A DNA stretch of 64,000 nucleotides from JBFWYO01 sp050186335 (GTDB lineage Bacteria; Pseudomonadota; Alphaproteobacteria; Bin65): the NCBI GenBank assembly GCA_050186335.1, contig JBFWYO010000003.1, positions 1-64,000 on the forward strand, read 5' to 3'. Under the pieces are notes generated by a model that searched no databases, was not told where the DNA came from, and saw nothing but the letters and a program-made list of their open reading frames with translations. Positions 15,480 through 24,332 of this stretch are shown here, piece after piece. Position numbers and translations under genes: made by a program. The stretch's first letter is position 1, and each line of letters begins with the position of its first letter.

Positions 15480-16772
15480 CTATTCCGCCGCTTGCGCGAA
15501 GGCGGGTTGCGCGATGATGCGGTTCCATTGCGTCCAGAAGGCGCGCATCTGAATTTCGTCGTCCATCGCCGGGGTCGGCTTGAGCATACCCTTGGAAATG
15601 TCGTTCCAGCTCGCCTCGCGGCTGTTCTTGTAGCCGGTCTGACAATTCTCCAGCGCCTCGACATCGTCCGGCGTGGCAAAGCCGCCCGGCCCAAGAAACT
15701 CGAGGAAGCTGGCTAGGCGGCGCTCGCGGAATTTGCTGTCTTCCTCGCGCGGCGCCAGCGTCCAGGCATTGACGAACATGTAGTCCGGCTGCTGCGGGTA
15801 ATAGGTGCGGATGGTGATCGCCATGATGTCGTTGACGATAAGGTTCGGGAAGATCAGCAGGTTGCGATTGGTGGTGGCGATGCGCTCGGCGCGTTCCTTG
15901 CCGAAGCGTTGCTCCAGCTTGGCGCGAATCGCTTCGATGTCGCGCCTGCCCTGTTCGCCCCAGATCGGCACCCACTGGGCGATCGGCCGGCCCCACGGCG
16001 CCGTATACTCCATGACCGCATGGCCGTTGCCCAAATCCTTGCCGGGGCCGACCAGCGCCACCTTGTTCAGACCGCCGTCGGCCGACATCAGATAATCGAT
16101 GTACGTCGCATGGGTGGTCGAAGCGTGATAGCCGTCGATGCTGTTTTCCGACAACAGCTTCCAGTTGGCGCGCACGCTGTATTCCTGCGTACCGCCGACC
16201 ACTTCCATCCCGATTTCCGACTGATCGACGATGAGATCCAAATATTCGCGCGCGTTGCCCAGATAGTCGGCCAGTGCGACCGGCGACGCGTCGTAGTTGA
16301 CGAAATAGAAGCCGCGATACGAATCGAGATGCGGCACTTCCATCAGGTTGGCCGAGCCGTCGGCGTTGAACTGCGGCGAATAGCCCGTGGCGCTGCCCGG
16401 CTGGTCGGCCAGTTCGCCCGTGTTGCGGAACACCCAGCCGTGATAGAAACACTGGAATGTTTTGGCGTTGCCGCGCTTCTCGCGGCACACTGTGGAGCCC
16501 CGATGCGGGCAGGTATTCAGAAACGCGCGGACCTTGCCCGCCTTGTCGCGATTGAAGATCAGATTGCGGCCGCCGACCGGCCGTGTGACGAAATCGCCGG
16601 GCTTGACGATTTCCGATTCATGGCCGGCGTAGATCCAGCATTTGCTGAAGATGAGGTCGCGTTCGCGCTCGAGAACGTCCTGGCGCCAGAAGGCGTCGCG
16701 GCGGACCTTGAACAGCCCGCGTTCGCGATCGATGCGCACAAAAGAGTCGGCAGCCGCCGCGGCACTCGACAT
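15480..16772 (-). CDS. Aromatic-ring-hydroxylating dioxygenase, alpha subunit
   Basis: A 430-residue oxygenase large subunit that adds both atoms of O2 to an aromatic ring. The start is set at 16772 because the ribosome site GGGAGAAAC lies just upstream, between two in-frame ATGs. Rieske ligands are C88/H90 (NTCPHRGS) and C108/H111 (CFYHGW). The mononuclear iron site is D214-x-H216-x4-H221 (ENSIDGYHASTTHATY), with a probable third Asp in ATPDDVEAL. It is the first gene of a five- or six-gene operon and lies across a 227-bp control region from a TetR gene. The pocket resembles aromatic-carboxylate oxygenases, but the substrate is not determinable by reading. Confidence 0.92.
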   Translation of the reverse strand: MSSAAAAADSFVRIDRERGLFKVRRDAFWRQDVLERERDLIFSKCWIYAGHESEIVKPGDFVTRPVGGRNLIFNRDKAGKVRAFLNTCPHRGSTVCREKRGNAKTFQCFYHGWVFRNTGELADQPGSATGYSPQFNADGSANLMEVPHLDSYRGFYFVNYDASPVALADYLGNAREYLDLIVDQSEIGMEVVGGTQEYSVRANWKLLSENSIDGYHASTTHATYIDYLMSADGGLNKVALVGPGKDLGNGHAVMEYTAPWGRPIAQWVPIWGEQGRRDIEAIRAKLEQRFGKERAERIATTNRNLLIFPNLIVNDIMAITIRTYYPQQPDYMFVNAWTLAPREEDSKFRERRLASFLEFLGPGGFATPDDVEALENCQTGYKNSREASWNDISKGMLKPTPAMDDEIQMRAFWTQWNRIIAQPAFAQAAE

Positions 16773-16859
16773 GGTCGTTTCTCCCATTTCTCGCTATGGC
16801 CGCGCCTGTTCGCGAACCCGGTTTTGACAACCGGCGGCGCTTCGCCGACAAACTGTAGA

Positions 16860-16908
16860 GTATGCTTAAACATACCCGTAATTATCGTATCGCATACTTG
16901 AAGGTATG
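16860..16908. promoter_or_regulatory. Two opposed palindromes, probable TetR operators of the dioxygenase operon
   Basis: Two inverted repeats use the same half-site in opposite order: GTATG-N6-CATAC at 16860-16875 and CATAC-N6-GTATG at 16893-16908. They lie in the AT-rich centre of the divergent region between the dioxygenase alpha gene and the TetR gene, 88 bases from one start and 91 from the other. The placement suits one repressor controlling both directions. Confidence 0.65.
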
Positions 16909-16999
16909 TGATAAATAAGGGGCAATGCGAATGCTTGTCAAGCGCTGCCGTTTAGCCGGATGGACTCGCCCGAAAAACCTGGATTTGGACTAGATCACC

Positions 17000-17623
17000 A
17001 TGACCGCCCTGCCATCCCCACGAACCCGCCAGCGCGACGAAACGCGCGAGAAAGTGCTCGACGCCGCGCTCGAGCTGATCGTCACGCGCGGCTACGAGGC
17101 GACCTCGATCGACGATATCGCCAAGGCCGCGTCGCTGACCAAGGGCGCGGTCTATTTCCACTTTCACAGCAAGGCCGGCGTGCTGCTGGCGCTGCTCGAC
17201 CGCGTCGAGCAGACGGTGGTCGATCCGGTCGACCGCCGCGTGCGCGCGGCGGGCCCGAGTGCGCGCGACAAGTTCGTCGTGTTCACGCATCAGCAGTCCG
17301 AACTGGGCCGCAGCCAGACCATGCTGGCGATCCTGGCGATTCAGACTTCGTCCGCGTTCGCGCGCGTCGAGGGGCCGTTTCAGGAGCGCATCATGGGCAT
17401 CTATCGCCGCCTGTACGCGATCATCGAGGACATCGTGACGCTCGGACAGGCGCGCAAGGAATTTCGCGGCGACATCAATCCGCGCCAGATCGCCTCATAC
17501 ATTATCGCCGCCCACGACGGCACGTTCCTGGAATGGCACCGCCGCGGCCTGGAACTGCGCCCGCCGGAAATCGTGCACGCGTTCCGCCTGCTGATGCTGG
17601 GCGCCTTGCGCATGGCGGAGTGA
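17000..17623 (+). CDS. TetR/AcrR-family repressor of the aromatic operon
   Basis: A 207-residue TetR-type regulator. The N-terminal DNA-binding domain is clear: TREKVLDAALELIVTRGY, then TSIDDIAKAASLTKGAVYFHF and SKAGVLLALL. The remaining 140 residues are the helical ligand-binding domain, ending MLGALRMAE. It is divergent from the ring-hydroxylating dioxygenase operon and separated from it by two palindromes. It most likely represses that operon and itself until an aromatic substrate or ring-fission product binds. The gene converges with the TSUP permease gene, 16 bases apart. Confidence 0.85.
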   Translation: MTALPSPRTRQRDETREKVLDAALELIVTRGYEATSIDDIAKAASLTKGAVYFHFHSKAGVLLALLDRVEQTVVDPVDRRVRAAGPSARDKFVVFTHQQSELGRSQTMLAILAIQTSSAFARVEGPFQERIMGIYRRLYAIIEDIVTLGQARKEFRGDINPRQIASYIIAAHDGTFLEWHRRGLELRPPEIVHAFRLLMLGALRMAE

Positions 17624-17639
17624 AGCGGCGCGCGCCGGC

Positions 17640-18377
17640 CTAGACGAATCGCTGAATCAGCAGCGACAGGCCGGACGCCAATAATAAAATCAGGACGATG
17701 CGGCGAAACTGTGCTTCGTCGACGCGCTTGTAGAGCGCAAGACCGATCAGGCTGCCGACAATCACCAGCGGCGAGGCGATCGCGATGAGCGGCCAATCGG
17801 TCCGGTGCACGCCGCCGCTCAGCGCCAAGGCAGCGAACGACACCGTTTGCATGACCGTGATGAACGGCTGATAGATCGCGCGGCTTTCGTCCTTGCTCCA
17901 GCCGTGCAACTGGCACCACAGGATCGGCGCCGGACCCGACAGACCGGCGATGCCGCCCATTGCGCCGCCGACGGTGCCGGTGGCAAAGCTGGCCGCCCAA
18001 TGCTGCGTTCTGATCGACCCGAGCGGCAGCGACAGCAGCAACCACAGACTGTAGACGACCAGAAACACGCCGATGGCAAGACGAAACGCGGGGCCCGGCA
18101 GAACGGTCAATAGCCAGGTGCCGAGCGGCGTTGCGATGACGCCGCCGACAATCATCGGCAAAGCGCGGCGCCAGGCGAAGCTGCCGTGCAGGCGCACCAG
18201 CGAGACGATCTGCGCGAGCAGGCTGCAGAACAGCGTCAGCGCAACGGCCGTCACCGGCGGCAAGAACTGCAGGAATGCGCCGGCCGCAACCAACGCGAAG
18301 GCGAAACCTGCCAAGCCCGAGACGATGGCGGCGCCGAATGCGATGGCGGAGACCAACAATGCCAGTTCAACCGTCAC
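17640..18377 (-). CDS. TSUP (TauE/SafE) family membrane permease
   Basis: A 245-residue integral membrane protein starting at GTG, with about eight hydrophobic segments and the family's N-terminal SAIAFGAAIVSGLAGFAFAL. The second half repeats the pattern in GTVGGAMGGIAGLSGPAPILWCQL. TSUP proteins move sulfite, sulfoacetate or other organic anions across the inner membrane. It lies 26 bases downstream of the sugar isomerase-like gene on the same strand, so it may be the last gene of the DUF993/DHDPS operon and handle a pathway substrate or product. Confidence 0.8.
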   Translation of the reverse strand: MTVELALLVSAIAFGAAIVSGLAGFAFALVAAGAFLQFLPPVTAVALTLFCSLLAQIVSLVRLHGSFAWRRALPMIVGGVIATPLGTWLLTVLPGPAFRLAIGVFLVVYSLWLLLSLPLGSIRTQHWAASFATGTVGGAMGGIAGLSGPAPILWCQLHGWSKDESRAIYQPFITVMQTVSFAALALSGGVHRTDWPLIAIASPLVIVGSLIGLALYKRVDEAQFRRIVLILLLASGLSLLIQRFV

Positions 18378-18403
18378 ATCAAATCCAGTGCGTCACCGAT
18401 CAT

Positions 18404-19225
18404 TCAAACGCAGTTCGCGTGCCGCTCCTTGCATACGCGCAGCACCTCGTCGCCGTCGCGCCGCCACCAGTTCTTCGACGACATGATCTCGACCTCGCAC
18501 AGGCCGCGATAGCCGGCGGCTTCGACCATGGCGCGAATCGCGGGAATGTCGATCACCCCGTCGCCCATCATGCCGCGGTCGGTCAGCAAGTCCTCGGTCG
18601 GCACCAGCCAGTCGCAGATGTGGAACGCCAGCACGCGTTTGCCGGCGCGCGCAATCTGCTTGGCAAGCTCCGGATCCCACCACACGTGATAGACGTCGAC
18701 CGCGACGCCCACGCCGGCGCCGAGCCGATCGCACATGTCGAGCGCATGGCCAAGCGTGTTTACGCACGCACGGTCGGCGGCGAACATCGGATGCAAGGGT
18801 TCGATCGCCAACGGAACGTTCCGCTGGCGCGAATATTCCAGCAGCGCCGCAATCCCGTCTTCGACTTGTTGGTGGGCGCCCGGCAGATCGCGCGAGCCCG
18901 GCGGCAGGCCGCCGACCACGAGCACGAGGCATTGCGCGCCGATCGCGGCCGCTTCGTCGACCGCACGAAAGTTTTCCTCGACGTTGGCCTTGCGTCCGGC
19001 GGCATCGGCGGCCGGAAACATGCCACCGCGACACAGGCCGGTGACCGTTAGATTGGCCGCGCGGATCAGCTTAGCGGCCTCGGCGACGCCGCATTCCTGC
19101 AGTTTGTCGCGCCACGGCGAAATGCCGGTAATGCCGTGGCGCCGGCAGGCTTCGATGCACTGGCGCAGTGTCCATTGCGCCTTGACCGTGATCGTATTGA
19201 GCGACAGCGGTGCCGGTGCGCCCAT
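18404..19225 (-). CDS. TIM-barrel sugar phosphate isomerase/epimerase
   Basis: A 273-residue member of the xylose isomerase-like TIM-barrel (AP endonuclease 2) superfamily. The N-terminus is LNTITVKAQWTLRQCIEAC. Metal-binding positions are readable: Glu in LAIEPLHPMF, Asp/His in VAVDVYHVWWD, His in AFHICDW and a final Glu in CEVEIMSSKNW. Such proteins isomerise or epimerise sugars, and some cleave 3-keto-glycosides together with Gfo/Idh/MocA enzymes. It lies three bases after the DUF993 gene, so the two are co-translated in the same catabolic operon. Confidence 0.8.
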   Translation of the reverse strand: MGAPAPLSLNTITVKAQWTLRQCIEACRRHGITGISPWRDKLQECGVAEAAKLIRAANLTVTGLCRGGMFPAADAAGRKANVEENFRAVDEAAAIGAQCLVLVVGGLPPGSRDLPGAHQQVEDGIAALLEYSRQRNVPLAIEPLHPMFAADRACVNTLGHALDMCDRLGAGVGVAVDVYHVWWDPELAKQIARAGKRVLAFHICDWLVPTEDLLTDRGMMGDGVIDIPAIRAMVEAAGYRGLCEVEIMSSKNWWRRDGDEVLRVCKERHANCV

Positions 19226-19228
19226 GGC

Positions 19229-20404
19229 CTAGGCCGCAATCCCGTGCAGCGCCATGGTCGCGCGCATGCGCGCCGCCGCAAGGTCGGGATCGCGCAGCAG
19301 CCCGGCGGCATCCGCGAGGCGGAAAAGTTCGGCCAGATGCAGCGCCGAGCGCGTGCTCTGCTGGCCGCCGACCATGGTGAAATGATCCTGGTGGCCGTTC
19401 AGATAGGCCATGAACACGATGCCGGTTTTGTAGAAGCGCGTCGGCGCTTTAAAAATGTGCCGCGAGAGCGGCACGGTGGGCGCCAATATCGCGTGGAAGG
19501 CTTTCTTGTCACCCTTGGCCAGCGCGCCGAGCGCCGCACTGGCCGCCGGCGCAATGGCATCGAAAATGCCGAGCAGCGCATCGGAATGGCCTTGCGCGTC
19601 GCCGTCGATCAGTTCGGCATAGTTGAAATCATCGCCGGTATACATGCGCACATTCTTGGGCAATCGCCGGCGCATGGCGATTTCCTTGTCCTTGTCGAGC
19701 AGCGAGATCTTCACGCCGTCGATCCTGGCGGCATTCGCGCCGATGATCTCGACCGCGACATCCATCGCCTTGCCGGCATCCTTGTGGCCCCAATAGCCGG
19801 CCAGCGCCGGATCGAACATGTCGCCGAGCCAGTGGATGATGACCTTCTCGCGCACCTGGCCGAGGATGCGGCCATAGACATTGGCGTAATCGTCCGGCGA
19901 CTTAGCCGCGGCGGCGAGTGCGCGGCTGGCCATCAGGATGATCCTGCCGCCGATCTTTTCGATCGCGGCGATCTGCTGTTCGTACGCGCGGATCACCTCA
20001 TCCACATCAAGTGCGGCGGACGGCGCCAGATGATCCGTGCCCGCACCGCTGAACACCACGGCATCCGGCGTTGCGCGCGCGGCCTCGACCGAGCGGCGAA
20101 TCAACTCCAGCGAGTTCGACCAATCCAGACCCATGCCGCGCTGCGCCGTATCCATCGCCTCGGCGACGCCGAAGCCGAGCGACCACAGATGCTGCCGGAA
20201 CGCGATCGTGCGTTCCCAATCGATCGCCGGCTCCAGCCATGGATCATGCTCGGCCAAAGGATCGGCGACCACGTGCGCGGCGGCGAACGCCACGCGGTTG
20301 AACGGCGGCTTGGCCGCCGGAAACGCGCGCGACGCGCGCAGCGCGTAGGGGCTGAGCTTGCGCTGGGCGGTCGGCAGGTTGAGCGTCTTCAGCGTGATGC
20401 CCAT
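19229..20404 (-). CDS. DUF993 protein (DHDPS-like TIM barrel)
   Basis: A 391-residue protein I recognise as DUF993, a distant branch of the dihydrodipicolinate synthase fold with no settled reaction that I know of. It starts at an ATG with a GAGGAGG ribosome site. Recognisable stretches are VADPLAEHDPWLEPAIDWE, LGFGVAEAMDTAQRGMGLD, VFSGAGTDHLAPS and IHWLGDMFDPALAGYWG. It follows the Gfo/Idh/MocA gene after 10 bases and precedes the sugar isomerase after 3 bases. The context suggests an aldol-type or dehydration step on an oxidised sugar or cyclitol. Confidence 0.8.
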   Translation of the reverse strand: MGITLKTLNLPTAQRKLSPYALRASRAFPAAKPPFNRVAFAAAHVVADPLAEHDPWLEPAIDWERTIAFRQHLWSLGFGVAEAMDTAQRGMGLDWSNSLELIRRSVEAARATPDAVVFSGAGTDHLAPSAALDVDEVIRAYEQQIAAIEKIGGRIILMASRALAAAAKSPDDYANVYGRILGQVREKVIIHWLGDMFDPALAGYWGHKDAGKAMDVAVEIIGANAARIDGVKISLLDKDKEIAMRRRLPKNVRMYTGDDFNYAELIDGDAQGHSDALLGIFDAIAPAASAALGALAKGDKKAFHAILAPTVPLSRHIFKAPTRFYKTGIVFMAYLNGHQDHFTMVGGQQSTRSALHLAELFRLADAAGLLRDPDLAAARMRATMALHGIAA

Positions 20405-20414
20405 GCCGTCCTCC

Positions 20415-21560
20415 TCAGATCTTCAGGTCGGGCAGATCGATCCAGCGCCGCTCGGCCCAGCTTTTCAAGCCGGCCTCGGCCAGTTGCACGCCCTTCGCAC
20501 CCTCGACCAGCGACCAGCGGAACGGCGCGTCCTCGCAAACATGGCGGATGAACTGTTCCCACTGCAGTCGGAAGCCGTTCGGATAATCCTGCGAATCGGG
20601 CACTTCCTGCCATTGCTCATTGAACTTCATCGATTGCGGCAGGTCCGGATTCCACACCGGCTTCGGCGTGTTGACGCGCGACTGGCTCCAGCAGCGCGTG
20701 AGCCCGCACACGGCCGAACCGTGGGTGCCGTCGGCGTGGAACGTCACCAGATCGTCGCGTTTGACGCGCGTGCACCAGGACGAATTGATCTGCGCCACGA
20801 CGCCGCCTTCGAGTTCGAACGTGGCGTAGGCCGCGTCGTCGGCGTCGGCCTTATACGATTTTCCGCTTTCGTCCCAGCGCTTCGGGATGTGCGTGGCACC
20901 CAGGCAGGACACGCTTTTCACCGCGCCGAACGTGCCGTCGAGCACGTAGCGCCAATGGCACAGCATGTCGAGAATGATCCCGCCGCCGTCCTTCTTGCGG
21001 TAGTTCCACGACGGACGCTGCGCCGGCTGCAGATCGCCCTCGAACACCCAGTAGCCGAACTCGCCGCGCACCGATAGCAGGCGCCCGAAAAAGCCGCTAT
21101 CGACCAGCATCTTCATCTTGCGCAGGCCGGGCAGGAACAATTTGTCCTGCACCACGCCGCTCTTGATGCCGGCTTTCTTCGCCAGCCGCGCGACATCCAG
21201 CGCATCCTTGAGGTTTTCGGCGACCGGCTTCTCGCAATAGATGTGCTTGCCGGCCTTGATCGCCTTGCGCAGCAGTTCGGCGCGCATTTGCGTGGTGGCG
21301 GCGTCGAAAAAGACTACGTCGTCCTTATTGGCGAGCGCCTTGTCGAGATCGGTGGTGAAACGCGCAACGCCCGCCTGCTTGGCCAGCTTGGCGAGCTTGG
21401 CGGCATCGCGCCCGACCAGGATCGGATCCGGCATGACGTTCTTGCCGTTCGCCAGGCGCAGGCCGCCCTCGGCGCGGATCGCCGCGATCGAGCGCAGCAG
21501 ATGCTGGTTCATGCCCATGCGGCCGGTGACGCCGTTCATGATGATGCCGAGACGTTCCAT
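20415..21560 (-). CDS. Gfo/Idh/MocA-family oxidoreductase
   Basis: A 381-residue NAD(P)-dependent dehydrogenase. It has an N-terminal Rossmann domain (IIMNGVTGRMGMNQHLLRS), the family signature HIYCEKPVAENL around residue 110, and the catalytic D-x3-H in IILDMLCHWRYVLD in the C-terminal substrate domain. Family members oxidise or reduce sugars, inositols and glycosides, often at C3. It lies 3 bases downstream of the ABC ATPase gene and 10 before DUF993. It probably oxidises the imported compound as the first cytoplasmic step of the pathway. Confidence 0.85.
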   Translation of the reverse strand: MERLGIIMNGVTGRMGMNQHLLRSIAAIRAEGGLRLANGKNVMPDPILVGRDAAKLAKLAKQAGVARFTTDLDKALANKDDVVFFDAATTQMRAELLRKAIKAGKHIYCEKPVAENLKDALDVARLAKKAGIKSGVVQDKLFLPGLRKMKMLVDSGFFGRLLSVRGEFGYWVFEGDLQPAQRPSWNYRKKDGGGIILDMLCHWRYVLDGTFGAVKSVSCLGATHIPKRWDESGKSYKADADDAAYATFELEGGVVAQINSSWCTRVKRDDLVTFHADGTHGSAVCGLTRCWSQSRVNTPKPVWNPDLPQSMKFNEQWQEVPDSQDYPNGFRLQWEQFIRHVCEDAPFRWSLVEGAKGVQLAEAGLKSWAERRWIDLPDLKI

Positions 21561-21563
21561 GGC

Positions 21564-22340
21564 TTACTCCATGCCCAAGAGACGATAGATGCGCCGGGTA
21601 TACTCGCCGAAGCGTTCGCTGGTTTTCATATCGAGGGTGCGCGGAACCGGCAGCTCGACGCTGAAATGATCCGCCATGCGCGCCGGCCCGGCGGTCAGAA
21701 CCGCCACCTGCGTACCCAAAAAAACCGCTTCCTGAATGCCGTGCGTGACGAAGATGATCGTTTTCTTGCTTTCGGCCCAGATGCGCAACAGTTCGAGATT
21801 CATCTTTTCGCGCGTGAGCGCATCGAGCGCGCCGAACGGCTCGTCCATCAGCACCAGTTTCGGATCGTGAACCAGCGCGCGCGCGATCGCCGCGCGCTGC
21901 TGCATGCCGCCGGAGAGCTCGTACGGATATTTGTCCTCGTTGCCCTTGAGGCCGACCATGGCCAACAGATCGCGCGCGCGCGTGCGCGCCGCCGCCATGG
22001 GCAGGCCGAGAATTTCCGCCGGCAACAGGACATTGTCGATGATGCGGCGCCACTTCAACAGCAGCGCCTGCTGGAACACCATGCCGATGTCGCGGCTGGG
22101 ATCGAACTTCTCCTCCGCCGTGCCGATCTCGACCGTGCCCCCATCGAAATTGTGCAGACCGGCCAGGATCTTCAGCACCGTCGTCTTGCCGCAGCCGGAC
22201 GGCCCGACGAGGGAAACCAGCTCGCCCGCGCGCACATCGAACGACACGTCGGAGACGGCGAGAAATTCCTGCCCGCGAGTGCGGTAGACCTTGCGCACAT
22301 TCTTGAGGCGGATGAACGGGCGATTACTTGACGCGGGCAT
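21564..22340 (-). CDS. ABC importer ATPase (SsuB/TauB type)
   Basis: A 258-residue ATPase with Walker A GPSGCGKTTVLK, Q-loop MVFQQALLLKW, signature LSGGMQQRAAIARAL, Walker B LVLMDEPFGALD and switch His in IFVTHGIQEA. It belongs to the nitrate/sulfonate/taurine importer group. Its 5' end overlaps the permease gene by 17 bases, indicating coupled translation. With the permease and the NMT1-type binding protein encoded divergently at 25.2 kb it forms one importer feeding the DUF993/DHDPS pathway. Confidence 0.9.
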   Translation of the reverse strand: MPASSNRPFIRLKNVRKVYRTRGQEFLAVSDVSFDVRAGELVSLVGPSGCGKTTVLKILAGLHNFDGGTVEIGTAEEKFDPSRDIGMVFQQALLLKWRRIIDNVLLPAEILGLPMAAARTRARDLLAMVGLKGNEDKYPYELSGGMQQRAAIARALVHDPKLVLMDEPFGALDALTREKMNLELLRIWAESKKTIIFVTHGIQEAVFLGTQVAVLTAGPARMADHFSVELPVPRTLDMKTSERFGEYTRRIYRLLGME

Positions 22341-23091
22341 CGCGCACCACGAGCAAGCGTTCCAACCCCAGCACCATGCCGTACAAGATCACGCCGATCA
22401 GCGTGATCAGAATGACGGCCATGAACATGGCGGCCGTATCGAGCGTCACCTGAACCTGCAGCATGAGATAGCCGAGACCCTTTTCCGAGCCCAGGAATTC
22501 GCCGACGATGGCGCCGGCCACGGCAAGCACCGCCGCCACCTTCATGCCGGAGAAGATATAAGGCAGCGAGCCCGGCAGTTGGATCTTGGTGAAGATCTGC
22601 CAGCGCGAGCCGCGCAGCGCGCGCACGAGATCCAAAAGATCGGGTTCGACTTCGCGCAATCCGCGCGCCGTGGTCAACACGATGGGGAAAAATGCGATCG
22701 AGAACGCGATCAATGTATTCGGCAGCATGCCGTAGGAGAACCAGACAATAATCAGCGGGCCCAGCGCCACTTTCGGTATCATGTTCAGACTTACCAGCAG
22801 CGGCTGGAAGATTTGTTCCAGCAGGCGCGACCAGGAGAACTGCAGAGCCGTGATAACGCCGAGGACGACCGCCAGCGCATAACCGCCGAAAATCTCTCCG
22901 GCGGTGACGCCGATGTTACGCCACCAGGCGTAGTCGCCGTTGAACAGGGACGCGAGCGTATCTTCCGGCGACGGCATGACGAATTTCGGCACCTTGCCGT
23001 ATACGACGAAGAAGTGCCACGCCGCAATCAGCAGCAGATGGACCAGCATGGCCAGACCGAACTGGCGAATCTTGTCGTTGCGATCGGTCAT
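22324..23091 (-). CDS. ABC importer permease (SsuC/TauC type)
   Basis: A 255-residue inner membrane protein with about six hydrophobic spans and the EAA-type cytoplasmic loop (VRALRGSRWQIFTKIQLPGSLP) that contacts the ATPase. The conserved LVSLNMIPKVALGPLIIVWFS segment is typical of the sulfonate/taurine/pyrimidine-precursor permease group. It lies 91 bases downstream of the DHDPS-family gene, probably on the same transcript, and its 3' end overlaps the ATPase gene. Confidence 0.9.
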   Translation of the reverse strand: MTDRNDKIRQFGLAMLVHLLLIAAWHFFVVYGKVPKFVMPSPEDTLASLFNGDYAWWRNIGVTAGEIFGGYALAVVLGVITALQFSWSRLLEQIFQPLLVSLNMIPKVALGPLIIVWFSYGMLPNTLIAFSIAFFPIVLTTARGLREVEPDLLDLVRALRGSRWQIFTKIQLPGSLPYIFSGMKVAAVLAVAGAIVGEFLGSEKGLGYLMLQVQVTLDTAAMFMAVILITLIGVILYGMVLGLERLLVVRDARVK

Positions 23092-23182
23092 GACTGGCTC
23101 CCCGCCCGCGCCGCGCTCTGCGCGCGCGCAGATGGTAGGGCACGCGCACGGCGGCTCCTAGCGGCTTGGCGCACCGCCGCCG

Positions 23183-24244
23183 TCATGCCAGCCACCGTTC
23201 GCGGTTGGCGGCTATGAATTCGTCGTCGATCAGATGCGGGTAGGCGGCGATTACCCGATCGAGTTCCTGCGACTGCCCGGGGCTGAGCCCCTCGTGCGGA
23301 TCGAGGCACCAGATGCCCTCGAGCAATCCCTGCCGGCGCAATATTTCGTGGCAGCCGGCGATGCAGCCGTGAAAATTGTTGGCGACGTCGAATACGGCGC
23401 CGTTGCAATCCGACACTTGCGCATCGAGCGCCAGAATATCGTCGCCGACCCGCCCCGCCGCGACGGCGGCATGAATCCGCTCGAGCAGTTCGACCGCGCG
23501 CCTGGTCCAGACGCTCCAATGGCCCAGCAGGCCGCCCTTGAAGCGCACGACGACGTCCTCGCCGTCGCGCCGGACCGAAAAGGGCACAGCGAGGTCGAGC
23601 ACGATATGATCGTCGTTGCCGGTGTAAAGCGTCACCCGATCTTCCGCGCGCGCGGCGACCAGGCCGCGAATCACGTCGTGGGTGCGGTAGCGGTTGAACG
23701 GCGCCACCTTGACCGCGACGACGTTGTCGATCTCGCAGAAGCGCCGCCAGAAGCGCTCCGGCAAATGAATGCCGCCGACTGCCGGCTGCAAATAGAACCC
23801 GACCACGGGAAATTCCTTCGCCACGGCGTGGCAATGGGCGATCAGCTCGTCTTCGGATGCGCCCTTGTGCGCCGCCAGGCTGAGCAGGCCGGCGTGATAG
23901 CCGAGGCCGCGCGCGATGTGCGCTTCGGCGACGGCTTGCGCGGTGGGACCGACCAGGCCGGCGATCATGGCGAGCGGCCGCCTTGTCCAATCCTGCGCGG
24001 TCTGCATTGCCAGCTTGAGCACCGGCTCGTACAGGCCACGCTCCCTGATCGCGAATTGCGTCGTGTGCACGCCGACGGCGAGCCCGCCCGATCCGGCGTC
24101 GATATAATAGCGCGTCAGCGCACGCTGGCGGCGCGCATCGAGTTGCCGCGCGGCGTCGAGCGCCAGCGGATGCGCCGGGATGACCGCGCCGTCGCGCACG
24201 ATCTGCAATATTTCGCGCGGCCAGTTGTGCCAGCTCTGCGCCAT
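23183..24244 (-). CDS. DHDPS/N-acetylneuraminate lyase-family enzyme
   Basis: A 353-residue class I aldolase-fold protein, longer than the usual 290-300. The ATG at 24244 has a near-perfect GGGAGGA ribosome site. Features: DAGSGGLAVGVHTTQFA (the substrate-carboxylate G-x-x-T-T loop), VGFYLQPAVGG with the catalytic Tyr, VVAVKVAPFNRYRTHDV with the Schiff-base Lys, and LYTGNDDHI. It probably cleaves a 2-keto-3-deoxy acid to pyruvate and an aldehyde. It is the first gene of the operon, and a perfect palindromic operator lies 13 bases before its start codon. Confidence 0.82.
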   Translation of the reverse strand: MAQSWHNWPREILQIVRDGAVIPAHPLALDAARQLDARRQRALTRYYIDAGSGGLAVGVHTTQFAIRERGLYEPVLKLAMQTAQDWTRRPLAMIAGLVGPTAQAVAEAHIARGLGYHAGLLSLAAHKGASEDELIAHCHAVAKEFPVVGFYLQPAVGGIHLPERFWRRFCEIDNVVAVKVAPFNRYRTHDVIRGLVAARAEDRVTLYTGNDDHIVLDLAVPFSVRRDGEDVVVRFKGGLLGHWSVWTRRAVELLERIHAAVAAGRVGDDILALDAQVSDCNGAVFDVANNFHGCIAGCHEILRRQGLLEGIWCLDPHEGLSPGQSQELDRVIAAYPHLIDDEFIAANRERWLA

Positions 24245-24256
24245 GCTTCCTCCCAA

Positions 24257-24272
24257 GTAACCAAGTGGTTAC
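24257..24272. promoter_or_regulatory. TetR operator site 1 (perfect palindrome)
   Basis: GTAACCAAGTGGTTAC: 7-base arms around a 2-base centre, fully symmetric. It sits between the TetR gene and the DHDPS-family gene, next to the latter's ribosome site, so bound protein would block the catabolic operon. Related sites occur at 25036 and 28380. Confidence 0.75.
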
Positions 24273-24332
24273 CTAAAGCCTCCGCGCGTGTCAACCGCGC
24301 GCGCCGTTTGCACGCTCACGACGTCCGCACGC

